Source of the DNA: Dactylorhiza incarnata
Taxonomy: Eukaryota > Streptophyta > Magnoliopsida > Asparagales > Orchidaceae
Assembly: GCA_033032865.1 (NCBI GenBank)
Contig: JAWHQI010000501.1
Span: 62,001 to 126,000, forward strand
Reading direction: 5' to 3'
DNA: 64,000 bases
A program made the translations under genes and the position numbers. This document shows, one piece after another, positions 53,278-63,616 of this stretch; the first letter of the stretch is position 1; every line of letters begins with the position of its first letter. The notes under the pieces were generated by a model that worked only from the letters and a program-made list of their open reading frames with translations, did not search any database and had not been told where the DNA came from.

Positions 53278-54477
53278 GTGACTAGGAGTGGTGCGGGTCA
53301 ATCTAGGCCCCATAACACCGCTGAAAGTAGTGTGTTTGTTGAGGTGCCAGCGACCACTCCTTCGGCTGAGATGATCAGATTAGTCGCAGAAGCTGTCTTC
53401 GCAATGATCAACACTCAACCTCAAAGGCTTGCACATCCTACTGCGCCTACTCCGGATGTGACCCCGACGGCAGTTGCCGCAGTGGAACCTGCAGTGGAAC
53501 CGAGGGTGGAGATCCCTGTACCAATGGCTGCAGTGGAACCTGCGATGGAGCTAAGGGTGGAACGTCGAGTAGAGCGAGTAGTTGTTGCGCGAGCGCGTGA
53601 TCAACAACTTCAGCACTTTCTAAGCTTCCATCCTCCAACCTTTTCGGGGACCGGATCCCCAATGGAGGCAGAGGACTGGTTGTCAACAATTAGAAAAACT
53701 ATAAAGGCGACAGCGATGGAAGAAGCCATGATGGTCACCCTAGCCACCTTCCTCCTTAACGGAGAAGCAGCGCTATGGTGGGATGAGCAAGAAGTGCATA
53801 AGTTTGGTGGTAGAGATATTACCGAGATCACTTTGGCTGAGTTCTCAAAGTCGTTCCTCCAGAGGTATATTCTCTCTGCCCAACGCATCGCATTGCAGAA
53901 CCAGTTCTTGAAGTTAACTCAAGGCGATAGCTCGGTGGACGATTACTTGCACGAGTTCACTAGACTGGGCCGTTATGCGGGGTCTTTGGTGGAAGATGAG
54001 GAAACGAAGACGAACAAGTTTTATGAAGGTCTTCGAGATGAGTTGAGGCTGCTCCTTGCAGGCCCATTGACATTTGGCTTCCATGTGATGGTGCAAAGCG
54101 CCAGATCTCTGGAGTTGGACATGAAGAGAGTGCAAGCAAAGGGCGTGGCAAAGAAACCTGAATTTCATGCGCCGACCTCTCAATCCAAATCTGAGTTCAG
54201 GAGGAACAAAAGGAAGTTCAAGCCTGCAGAACCAACTCGCTCAAATGTGTCGGGAGCTACGACTACATGTGGTCCTATGACATGTTTCAATTGTGGAAAG
54301 GTGGGACACAAGGAACGTGTGTGCCGAAGTGGTCTCCTGAGGCCAGAGAACCAAGCGAGGGACTATGCACGTGCTGCGGGTCATGCGGAAAAGGGCAAAG
54401 TTGCGGAGTCTTCTGCTTCCCAGCATAATCCGACCCAACCGAGAGTTTACTCGCTTGGCCAGCAAGAAGCCATATGA
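53278..54477 (+). CDS. chromovirus gag, open frame of 399 codons
   Basis: The frame opens at GTG (53278) with no ATG in that position, so the original start may have been ATG with one base changed, or lie upstream. N-terminal half: Pro/Val/Glu-rich with an imperfect repeat (AAVEPAVEPRVE, AAVEPAMELRVE). Capsid-like Retrotrans_gag region: FLSFHPPTFSGTGSPMEAED, LNGEAALWWDEQEVHKFGGR and FLKLTQGDSSVDDYLHEFTR. A CCHC knuckle (CFNCGKVGHKERVC, 54283-54324) follows near the C terminus and would bind genomic RNA. The frame is otherwise uninterrupted. Confidence 0.9.
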   Translation: MTRSGAGQSRPHNTAESSVFVEVPATTPSAEMIRLVAEAVFAMINTQPQRLAHPTAPTPDVTPTAVAAVEPAVEPRVEIPVPMAAVEPAMELRVERRVERVVVARARDQQLQHFLSFHPPTFSGTGSPMEAEDWLSTIRKTIKATAMEEAMMVTLATFLLNGEAALWWDEQEVHKFGGRDITEITLAEFSKSFLQRYILSAQRIALQNQFLKLTQGDSSVDDYLHEFTRLGRYAGSLVEDEETKTNKFYEGLRDELRLLLAGPLTFGFHVMVQSARSLELDMKRVQAKGVAKKPEFHAPTSQSKSEFRRNKRKFKPAEPTRSNVSGATTTCGPMTCFNCGKVGHKERVCRSGLLRPENQARDYARAAGHAEKGKVAESSASQHNPTQPRVYSLGQQEAI

Positions 54478-54599
54478 CAAACTGATGTCGTCACAGGTAT
54501 GGATTAGAAGTTAGCTTTTACAGCTATTTATTATTGATATTGTTGTGCGACTTTATGTTTGATTTGTGTGCAATTAGGTTTCGTCCAAATTTTCAATTA

Positions 54600-55840
54600 T
54601 CCGACGAGAGCTCTATTCGATACGGGTGCATCGCACTCTTTTCTGTCTGAGGACTCGTGGTGCGAATCGGAGTGTCATCTACCTTAGTAGAGGACAGATT
54701 GGAAGTAGTTCTACCCAATGGATCTCGCATGGGTGCGGATAGGAAGAGTCGTGTGAAGGTGCAGATTGGAAATCAAGACTTCGACTTGGAAGCATCGTTA
54801 TTACCGCTAGCTGAATTTGACGTGATCTTCGGCATGGACTGGCTCTCAGAGCAGCGAGCATGCATTGATTGCAATTCAAAGGAGATCACTCTGGGAAAGA
54901 ACACCGGAGACAAAACCACGTTTGCGGGTATGCGAGGAGCGAGCAAGACGCTGATGTCTGCTCTCCAGGTGGTTAAGGCGGTGAGAAAGGGCGCAGAGTT
55001 GTCCTTCACTTTGTTGGAGGCTTCGGAGCCAAAGTGCAGTTTAAGTGATGTCCCAGTTATAGCGGAGTATGCCGATGTGTTTCCTAACGAACTTCCTGGG
55101 GCTCCGCCTCAACGAGAGATTTATTTCTGTATTGAGCTGGTGCCAGGTGCCAAGCCTGTATCACGCTCACCATACCGAATAGCGCCGAAGGAATTGGCAG
55201 AACTGAAGGTTCAGTTGCAAGAGCTGCTAGAGCAAGGCTATGCACGTCCAAGTTCTTCACCTTGGAGTGCACCGGTCCTCTTTGTGAAAAAGGACGGGAG
55301 TTTGCATCTATGTATTGATTATCGAGAGCTGAATAAGCTGACCGAGAAGAACCGTTATCCGATTTCGAGAATCGACGACTTATTCGACCAACTGGTTGGG
55401 TCGACGGTATACTCTAAGGTAGACTTAAGGTCCAGTTATTATCAGCTTCGTATTCGGGATTGTGACATTCCAAAGACAGCGTTCAGTACCCACTTTGGGC
55501 ACTATGAGTTCACGGTTATGCCGTTCGGTCTGTCTAATGCACTTTCGGTATTCATGGACTTAATGAACAGAATGTTCCGAGAGTATTTGGATCAATTTGT
55601 GATCGTCTTCATCGACGACATTTTGGTATACTCTCAGTCGGAAGAGGAGCATGTCGAGCATCTGCGCGCAGTTTTGAGCACCTTGAGGAGGAATCAGCTA
55701 TATGCCAAGTTCTTCATGTGCGAGTTTTGGCTATCGCCAGTAGCATTCCTTGGTCATGTTGTTAGTGGAGAAGGAATCGCAGTCGATCCTTCGAAGATAG
55801 AGGCAATCCAAGCATGGCCTTGTGTTGAAAAATGTAGCGG
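54600..55840 (+). pseudogene. chromovirus protease and reverse transcriptase
   Basis: The protease loop [16 protein letters not shown] (54610-54655) is in a different frame from what follows, so a frame change near 54657 separates it from [20 protein letters not shown] and [22 protein letters not shown] then runs in one frame: [80 protein letters not shown], catalytic [12 protein letters not shown] (about 55600-55633) and [20 protein letters not shown]. Near 55830 another frame change occurs. Confidence 0.92.
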
Positions 55841-56421
55841 AAGTCTGAAGTTTCTTAGGACTTGCTGGCTATTACAGGCGCTTTGTGGAAAACTTCTCGA
55901 GGATTGCACTTCCTCTCACTAAACTGACTAGGAAAGATCATAAGTTTGTTTGGTCGCCAGAGTGCGCACGAGCTTTTGAGGAACTGAAGAGCCGTCTGAC
56001 CACGGTGCCCATTTTATGCTCGCCATGTGGAACAGGAGGTTACGAAATATATAGCGACGCCTCAGGGAGTGGCTTGGGTTGCGTTCTGGTGCAGTTCGGA
56101 AATGTAATTGCCTATGGCTCCCGTTAGTTAAAGGTACATGAGAGGAACTACCCGGTCCATGATTTGGAGCTAGCGGCCGTGGTATTTGCTCTTAAACTTT
56201 GGAGGCACTACTTGTATGGCGTGAAGATCGACATCTTTACGGACCACAAAAGCCTCAAGTACCTGCTTGATCAGAGGGAGTTGAATATGCAGCAAAGGAG
56301 GTGGATGGAGTTCCTTGGGGACTACACCTTCGACATTCGATACACTCCTGGGAAAGGAAATGTGGTTGCGGACGCGTTGAGTCGTCAGACTCCTGCACAG
56401 GCAAACTGGATTTTGATGTAG
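55841..56421 (+). pseudogene. chromovirus RT thumb and RNase H
   Basis: After the frame change: [40 protein letters not shown], a TAG stop near 56125, then [40 protein letters not shown] and [10 protein letters not shown]. The RNase H residues D, E, D are present (YSDAS, LELAA, TDHKS). It degrades the RNA strand during reverse transcription. Confidence 0.9.
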
Positions 56422-56445
56422 CGTCTAATCCGGGAGCTAGAAGCC

Positions 56446-58091
56446 TTGGAAATCATTTGTGTCGATAGAAGAGCGACTCTTTCAGCATGTTTGAACTGGA
56501 CGGAGGTTCAATACGACCTGGCCGACCGAGTTCGACAAGCTTTGGAGCTGGATTCGAGCATGAAGCGATATAAAGCGGAGACCGTAGATGGGTCAAACGC
56601 TGATTTCTCCTTCGAAGATGATCTTATGTGGACAAATGGCAGATTGTGCGTCCCAAATGTTGGTACATTGCGGGCGGAATTGATGTACGAGGCTCACTTT
56701 ACCAAGTACTCGATCCACCCTGGGAGCACAAAGATGTACATGGATATAAAGAAACTCTTTTGGTGGCCAGGAATGAAGAAAGACATTGCACTCTACGTGG
56801 CCAAGTGTCACACTTGCGCGTTGGTGAAGGCTGAATGTCAAAGACCTGGTGGGTTTCTAAAGTCTTTACCGATCCCGGAATGGAAGTTCGACGATATTTC
56901 GATGAATTTCGTGCACGGATTGCCGAATCGCAACATGGAAACGACGCCATCTGGGTGATCGTAGATCGATTGACGAAAGTTTCACACTTTATTCCGAACC
57001 GGAAAGACGACTCCATGGAAAAGCTAGCAAAGTTATACGTTGATAATATCGTACAGTTGCACGGGGTTCCCCGTAGCATCGTGAGCGATCGTGATGGGCG
57101 GTTCACATCAAACGATTGGAGGATGATTCATCAATTATTGGGTACCCAACTAAAATTTAGCACGGCCTTCCACCAGCAAATGGATGGACAAACCGAAAGG
57201 ACCAATAGGACGATGGAAGACATGCTAAGGATGTGCGCCCTGGACTTCGGAAAGAAATGGGAAGATCACATCTTTATGATTGAGTTTGCCTACAACAACA
57301 GCTACCAAGCTAGTAAAAAGATGGCACCTTTCGAGGCTCTTTATAGTAGAAAATGTCGTACACCGTTGGCTTGGGCTGAAACGGGCGACACGAAGTTGTT
57401 GAAACGCAAGGACGTGGATGAAGCAAATACATCAATCCGGGCAATACGAGTGTGGTTGCTCATTGCCCAGGATAGGCAGGCAAAGTATTACAATGCAAAT
57501 CACCGGAACGTCGAGTTCGCCGTTGGTGATTGGGTTTACCTAAAGATCAAACCGTTCAAAGGAGTATCGAGGATCCGACGCTTGAAAAAGCTAAGTCCGA
57601 GGTACTTAGGACCGTTCGAGATCTTGGAGCGCATTGGTGAAGATGCCTACCGGCTTACTCTATCTTCGGAGCTGAGCGGGCTGCATGTTGTATTTCATAT
57701 CTCTGTGTTGAGGAAGGCTGTCAAAGAGCCTAGTCTTGTTGTTGCGGTCAACGAAGTGTCGGTAGATGATGGGCTAACGACGGAAGTCAAGCCCATTCGC
57801 ATCGAAGACACAGAAGTAAAGCAGTTGCGGAACAAATCCATTCGGATGGTAAAGGTCCGTTGGAATAATTGTTGGAGAGATGAACTCTCTTGGGAAAGGG
57901 AGCAAACGATGCTTGCGGAGTACCTCGAGTTATTTCTCTCAGGTATTTTATCCTTTAAATTGGCTGTGGGTTTTTTCGTAATTTCGGGACGAAATTCTTT
58001 TAAGGGGGGTGGTGTTATAACACCCCAAAACTTCCTGTGTTGCGAGCAACCAAAATTTAAAGGTTTAGCCGAATTCGTCGAAGGGAATTAG
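56446..58091 (+). pseudogene. chromovirus integrase with chromodomain-like tail
   Basis: Zinc domain and early core at 56446-56958 (KYSIHPGSTKMYMDIKKLFW, ALYVAKCHTCALVKAECQRP), then a frame change near 56950 and the rest at 56835-58091. Core: AIWVIVDRLTKVSHFIP (first Asp), SIVSDRDGRFTSNDWRM (second Asp), FHQQMDGQTERTNRTMEDML (Glu). C terminus: LSPRYLGPFEILERIGEDAY (GPF), then LRNKSIRMVKVRWNNCWRDE ending SWEREQTMLAEYLELF, resembling a chromodomain-type tail. The reading frame runs on into the 3' LTR. Confidence 0.9.
58002..58015 (+). other. polypurine tract of the chromovirus
   Basis: AAGGGGGGTGGTG immediately before the 3' LTR. Confidence 0.8.
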
Positions 58092-60264
58092 ACGAATTCG
58101 TCGAACGAGTTAAGGCTTTCGACGAATTTGTCGAACGCTATAAACTTTTGACGAATTCGTCGAACGGAAATAAGTCTTCAGATGAATTCGTCGAGCGCAG
58201 GCAGCCGTTCGTCGAACGCGGCTTTTCAGCCATTCGTCGAACGCAGCTTTTCAGTCGTTCGTCGAATGCAGCTTTTCAGTCATTCGTCGAACGCAGGCAG
58301 CCGTTCGTCGAACGCAGGTTTATAGCATTCGTCGAACGCAGCTTCTTAGCCATTCGTCGAACGCAGGTTTATAGCATTCGTCGAACGCAGATTCTTAGCC
58401 ATTCGTCGAACGCATGTTTATAGCATTCGTCAAACGCAGCTTTACTGCCATTCGTCGAACGCAGTCTTAAAGCTGTTCGTCGAACGCAGTTACAGTACGA
58501 CAATTTGCGATATAACAGACCTGTGACTTCTTGATCATAGCCGTTAGATCCAGGGCTTTAAATCCAAGGGCTGGGATTTATTTCTGGGTTATCTTCGGGT
58601 TTGTCCAGAGGGGTATATATATATATCCTCTTTTACTTATAATCTTTATCTTCTTCAAGCATGAAAAAGACGGAAGCCGAGGAAGAACAATGACGGCGAG
58701 GAAGAAGATCGAGGCTTCTTCTGCCATTGCCGGAGCTTCGGAGCTCCGAATCGCGTGCCATTTTCAGATCTAAAAAGAGCAGCCTGTTGTGGTTCTTTCT
58801 ATCTGAGTGAAATCTCAGATCTATGGCGGGGAAGAAAGCTCCAAGGGTAACGATCCTTCCTCCCGGTCTTAGGACGTGTTTTGTCCTCTCATTCCTTTTT
58901 CTATGCTTGCATGTGGAATCCCTTTCACCAAATGGGTGAAGTGTAGGATTTCCTCTAGTTTTTTGGAACTCCGGGTCGATTGTGTCCGTCCCCGGCATAT
59001 TGCATTTAGAAATCCGGTAGTCGTGCGGACTTAGGCATTTTGTGTGAAGCCTATTCGTGGTCGTGAGCCCAGATCGGTGATGCTTGGATTGCGACATTGC
59101 ATTTAGGTTAAGCATAGAATGCGTGTCAGAGAATGTCTCCGTGGGATCTTCTATTGTGTTGCGGGACTTGAGTTTTAGGTGCTTTTTGAGAGCCTAACGG
59201 AAGCCCCTTGCTTGGGTGGTTGAATGCAAACCTTCTCCACTAGATTTGAAGAGGAGTGGTCTTGTACCTCCTTCTTGGGTGTTTTGCAAAGTCTAAGTCC
59301 GTGTGAAAGGATTGGATGCATAGCTTAATTATGTGGGCACTTGTTTTGCTAAACCCTTACGGGCCGAGGTGAAGCCGTACCCGTGTCGTGCGGTAGATCG
59401 CGACGGTTAGAGCACGGGCAAAGCTAAACTGAACCCATTTCCATGCAGATCGGTAAGAGGTCCCTACCTCATGTAAGCCGTGTGATCATGGGAGAGGTCG
59501 TGGAAGGTGTCCTACCTAGACCGACCAAAAACTCTTTTTCCCCACCTAAGGCTATGACCTTAGGGTGGAGTGTTTGTGATGAATTGATGTTATGTTAGCC
59601 TCATGCGGTTGCTTAGGCGGTTGTGGGGAACCTTCGGGTGAACCCAATCAACATCATGTGCATACCTAGGTTCCCTTTCTCTTGATGCTCAACCTAGAAG
59701 ATTGATTGTGCTTGAAACCTCACCTTGTGTAGTATATTTTGCACTTTCTTTATATTATTACATGTTGCATGTACGGCTTGCTTGCAGGTTAGCGGTGACA
59801 CGCCCCTGAGCCGGCTAGATGGCCAAGGGGTGGGATCGTTACGCGGTTTGTGGTCAGCTCATAGTTGACCCTCGTTTACCTCTTATTGGATGTTGGTTGC
59901 AGGTGCAGGTGATCCTAGCGGAAAATAGCGGGCGGTGGCCCTTTTGCTGTGTTTGCCCTCGAAGGCCAGCCTCTTTTCTGTTTTACATGTATTGTCGGCC
60001 TGCGTGCCGATGTATGTTTTGAGTTTCTATACATTTGATAAATGTAAGGCCTTAAGGCCGTAACTCTATTTGTTTCATTCCTGGGATAGTGCACAATTCT
60101 AAAAGATGTTTAATCCAAATGCTTCCGCTTACGCTTTTTATACTCTCGTGTAGTTGTTGTTCTTTTCTGTTTATCACCTTATAATGTCTAGCTAGTGTGT
60201 ATAGTATGGCGTGGGGTCCCGACAGGACCTACTGTTATATTATTTGTACTGGCAGGGTGTTACA
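58016..60264 (+). repeat. 3' LTR of the chromovirus
   Basis: 2,249 bp, close to the 5' LTR with scattered substitutions. The first bases read TATAACACCCC instead of TGTAACACCCC, so the TG end is changed in this copy. Ends GGGTGTTACA, then target duplication GTTCG. U3 array at 58072-58492. Confidence 0.93.
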
Positions 60265-60269
60265 GTTCG

Positions 60270-61222
60270 TACTGGTGCGGGAGGGTTGACGACTCATGGC
60301 GACGGGGAGATGTGCACCGCGGGTTATCACCACTTCGAACCCATTGATTTGCCTCCACTGGTCGACCTAAATCTCAAAATCATCGAATGTCGCTCACGTC
60401 TAAGTAGTACATCAAGTTGTACGGGAGGGCCTGGGTGATACAGTACGACTACGCTCAGAAGTGGTAGGACTGGCCACTGTCACCAATAGCCATATCAGTG
60501 AGGCTCGTGGGGTTCTCTACCCTGCTGGAAGGAAAGCGGTCTGAACTGTGTCGACACGGGGTTTTGTGTACGGGTTTGAACACTTACTGTGTGTGTGTGA
60601 GCAATATTTTATTATTAGTATTATTGTAGTTATAAACTGTGCATCTCCCAATTATAACTGTTAGTGTGAATAAGAGGCTCGATATATACATGTTGTTAAC
60701 CCTTCTTGCTTCAGCTATCTATTTTTAGTGCTTAAGCCCATCCCCAGGATACAGATCCGGTGAGGGGATATGTTTTCCACTTAGCTCTGTGACTAACGAT
60801 TGTTTTTATGACCATTCACAGGAGATGGGACTGCGCGAAGCCCCCACACCGCTGGATGACTTACCAGCTCTCGAGATTTCCCGGTCGGATACTCCAGCCT
60901 CACCTCTTGTCTTCCGTGATGTGAGTCCTAGAGTATAGGACTAAATAAGGAGTGTTTATGTTGTAGTACTTACTTTTAGCCCACAGGGTCATTTATGTAA
61001 ACAGTAGGCTACGACCTTTTGCTTATATATATCTGTTTCCTTGTTAGACTTCCTTACTTCTGCTTTCGCAATGTGAATCTGATGTGATGTGATGATTCTT
61101 ATGCCTGACAAAGCGACCGCTCAGTGCTTAAGAAGGTGGGTCGTTGCCTCCCAGGAAGCGCTAAGTGGCCGTCTTGGGCAGTAAGATCCCCTTCCCCCGA
61201 CCTGGGTTCAGTTTTTTTTTTT

Positions 61223-61253
<31 letters not shown>

Positions 61254-61262
61254 GGTCTTACA
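60270..61262 (+). other. 3' piece of L4
   Basis: Noncoding end of L4, finishing with 21 T (61212-61232) and 23 G (61233-61255) and then GTCTTACA. No gene. Confidence 0.7.
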
Positions 61263-62529
61263 CCCCTCACCTTAGTTAGATACCTCATAAGTGTGAGATC
61301 CCTTGCCTCGAACTCGCCCTTGACATGTGAGGCTATGACCATCGAATCTGTGAGTACCTCCACATCGTGAACCCTTAGCTCCCGATCCAGACGTAAGCCG
61401 ATAATCACTGCTTCGTACTCCGCCTGGTTGTTGGTGATAGGGAAATGTATCACTATTGCTTGCTATATTCTCACTAAGTGGGGGATTTCCAATATCACTC
61501 CTCCTCCTAGGGAGTCCCTTCCTGAGGCCCCGTCAACAAGCAGCTTCCAGGGGACGTGACGAAGGGCTTGCTCCTCTTCCATCTCAACCACATAGTCTGC
61601 CACGACCTGGACCTTCACTGATAATCGAGGGATGAATGCGATGTCAAACTCGCTTAGCTCCACTGACCACTTTGCGAGCCTCCCTGAATGCTCTACCCCC
61701 TCGAAGATTTTGCGAAGGGGGTGGTCGGTCACTACTTGGATCGAATGAGCTTGGAAGTATGACCTGAGATTCCTGGCCAAGACGACCAGAGTGAAGACCG
61801 GCTTCTCTAAAATTGGGTATCGGAGCTCCGCCTTCTTCAAAACCCTGCTAACATAGTAGATGGGCAACTGCTTCTTGCTCTCCTCTCGGACCAAGACGGA
61901 GCTCACGACCTCAGCCCCCACTCCGAGATACAAGGCTACGCCTTCCCCCTCCTTAGGACCCTGGAGCAGTGGAGCCTAGGTGAGCTGACTTTTTAAGGCC
62001 TGGAAGGCCTCCTCACACTCCTTCATCCACTCGAACTTTTGGTTGTCTCGTAATACTTTGAAGAAGGGAGAGAATTTCTCCCCCGCTCGGGAGAGAAACC
62101 TACTCAACCCTACGAGCTTCCAAGTCAAACGCTGAACTTCCTTAGCACTTCGCAACGACCCCAATTCCATTATAGCTTTTACTTTGTCCGGATTAGGCTC
62201 CACCCCTGTCGGGGTAAGGAGGTGACCCAGAAATTTCCCCTTGCTGGCCCCGAAAACACATTTTAAAGGGTTCAACCTCATCTTAAACTTGTGCAGAGTG
62301 GCGAAGGTTTCTTCAAGGTCTTGAAGGTGAGAGCTCACATCCTTGATCTTCACCATGAGGTCGTCTATGTATACCTCCAAGTTCCTCCCCCTCTGCTCCC
62401 GAAAGTCTCGGTCCATCATCCTTTGGTATGTCGCCCCTGCATTCTTCAGCCCGAAAGGCATCATCTTATAGCAGTAGTACCCTTCCCTTGTGATGAAGGA
62501 GACATCTTTAATGTCTGGTGGGTGCATCC
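61263..62529 (-). pseudogene. T3 reverse transcriptase and dual RNase H
   Basis: From 62529 down: HPPDIKDVSFITREGYYCYK, MMPFGLKNAGATYQRMMDRD, catalytic LEVYIDDLMVKIKDVSSHLQ (about 62330-62376), LNPLKCVFGASKGKFLGHLL, then a stop near 61976. First RNase H: PIYYVSRVLKKAELRYPILE and TDHPLRKIFEGVEHSGRLAK. Second RNase H (about 61263-61560): WKLLVDGASGRDSLGGGVIL, ITNNQAEYEAVIIGLRLDRE and VEVLTDSMVIASHVKGEFEA, ending at TKV where L4 is inserted. Two RNase H domains in a row are the Tat-lineage signature. Stops at about 61463 and 61976 disable it. The RT N terminus is cut by the insertion at 62530. Confidence 0.92.
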
Positions 62530-63568
62530 TGTTGGAATATGGCCTTCCTCATCTCTTAGGTTTGAAAATAACTAATCCTATGTGTATTTAATCTTGTGTG
62601 CTTAAGTGTGCAGGAAACAAGTCCATATGACTCAAGGATAACATAAGAATGTTGCCCCCAAAATTGAGCCAAGAATTCCAACATGACCTCTAGCGCTGGC
62701 GGTAGCACCTAGTGCAGGCGCTAGCAATGATTAGTGCAATTCCGGGAACATATTTAGAAGGCGCTAGCGGATAGCGCAACGATAGTGAGGGGCACAAGAG
62801 GCAAGGCGACAGAGTTTCCCTGGAATGAAGATACGCACGCGGAGAATATTTCCTAATATGGGATAGCATCGGCGGTAGCGCTCACTCCTATAAAATTAAG
62901 GAGGCCTCTTCTATCGTTTTGAATACACAAGTTTGAGAGAGGTGAAGTGCTAGAATTCCAGACCCTTACTCTGCCGAAAAGTGATCTCCCACCAAAGTTC
63001 CATGAATTTCTGAAGGAGGATTTCTTCACACCGGTTCCAACCGAAGATCGCTTCATCAATGCTTGTACTACAGCGGTCCTTCGTCCCCGACTTCAGAAGT
63101 TTCTTAGAGGGAGTTTTTATTATTGTTATTTCATATCTTTTGTAAACCGTTAGTAAATTCGTCTTGTGTTGGCAACTATGTCTGGGTAGGACTTAGGGCA
63201 GAAACTTGCCTCGTGTTGGCGACTAGATCTAGGCTAGGTCTAGGGGTGATCAAGGCCATATCCGAGGAAAGATTGGCTAGAGCGGCTTGAGGCCATATCC
63301 GGAGAAGGAAAGGCTATGGCCACCGGTTCGTGGGGATGCGAGTCGGGATAGAAAACAAAAGGAGTTTTTATTATTCGCCTTTCGATTTCTAGCATTATAA
63401 GAAATCAAGTTTTGTAAACTCTCCTTTTTCATATTAATAAAATGATGTCTCAATTTTCTTTCAATTAATGTGCTTGATTTCATATTTTCCTCTCTTATAA
63501 TTTCAAATATAACAAAAGTTTATAAAACCCTTATTCACCACCCCCTCTAAGGCGCCTACCGATCAACA
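62530..63568 (+). repeat. 5' LTR of the SIRE-like copia
   Basis: 1,039 bp. U3 (about 62690-62885) repeats GGCGCTAGC, AGCGCT and CGGTAGCGC motifs; TATAAAATT is at 62889-62897 directly downstream. A direct repeat with TCGTGTTGGC follows in U5 (63157-63240). Confidence 0.85.
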
Positions 63569-63570
63569 AG

Positions 63571-63582
63571 TGGTATCAGAGC
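63571..63582 (+). other. primer-binding site of the SIRE-like copia
   Basis: TGGTATCAGAGC, exact complement of the initiator Met tRNA 3' end, 2 bp after the LTR. Confidence 0.93.
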
Positions 63583-63616
63583 GGTTTTATTCCAATCGGC
63601 TTAACCATTATGAATA

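Larger units (their letters stand above)
50808..60264 (+). mobile_element. Ty3/gypsy chromovirus-like element, full length, target duplication GTTCG
   Basis: 9,457 bp, plus strand, in L4. LTRs at 50808-53053 and 58016-60264; GTTCG at 50803-50807 and 60265-60269. Order: LTR, primer site, gag, protease, RT, RNase H, integrase, polypurine tract, LTR, as in Ty3/gypsy. Integrase ends with a region resembling a chromodomain-type tail (VKVRWNNCWRDELSWEREQT), which with the ~2.2-kb LTRs suggests a Del/Tekay-like chromovirus; this is inference. Frame changes and stops show that it is defective. Confidence 0.93.
23726..61262 (+). mobile_element. very long LTR L4 (about 4.7 kb when nested insertions are removed), inserted in T3
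   Basis: Starts TGTAACATCCC and ends GGGTCTTACA, flanked by ACCCT (23721-23725) and CCCCT (61263-61267), a 5-bp duplication with one mismatch. The host frame of T3 RNase H closes when it is removed. L4 survives in three pieces: 23726-26530, 49905-50807 and 60270-61262. It has a U3 array, a TATA box at 25553 and no coding domain, so it is most simply a solo LTR. TGTAAC...TTACA ends are common in Ty3/gypsy chromoviruses, and the chromovirus at 50808 has similar ends; lineage is inferred. Confidence 0.8.

Noticed and set aside
62947..63153. 68-codon ORF as a host gene fragment
   Set aside because: Lies in the R/U5 part of the SIRE-like LTR with no supporting motif.
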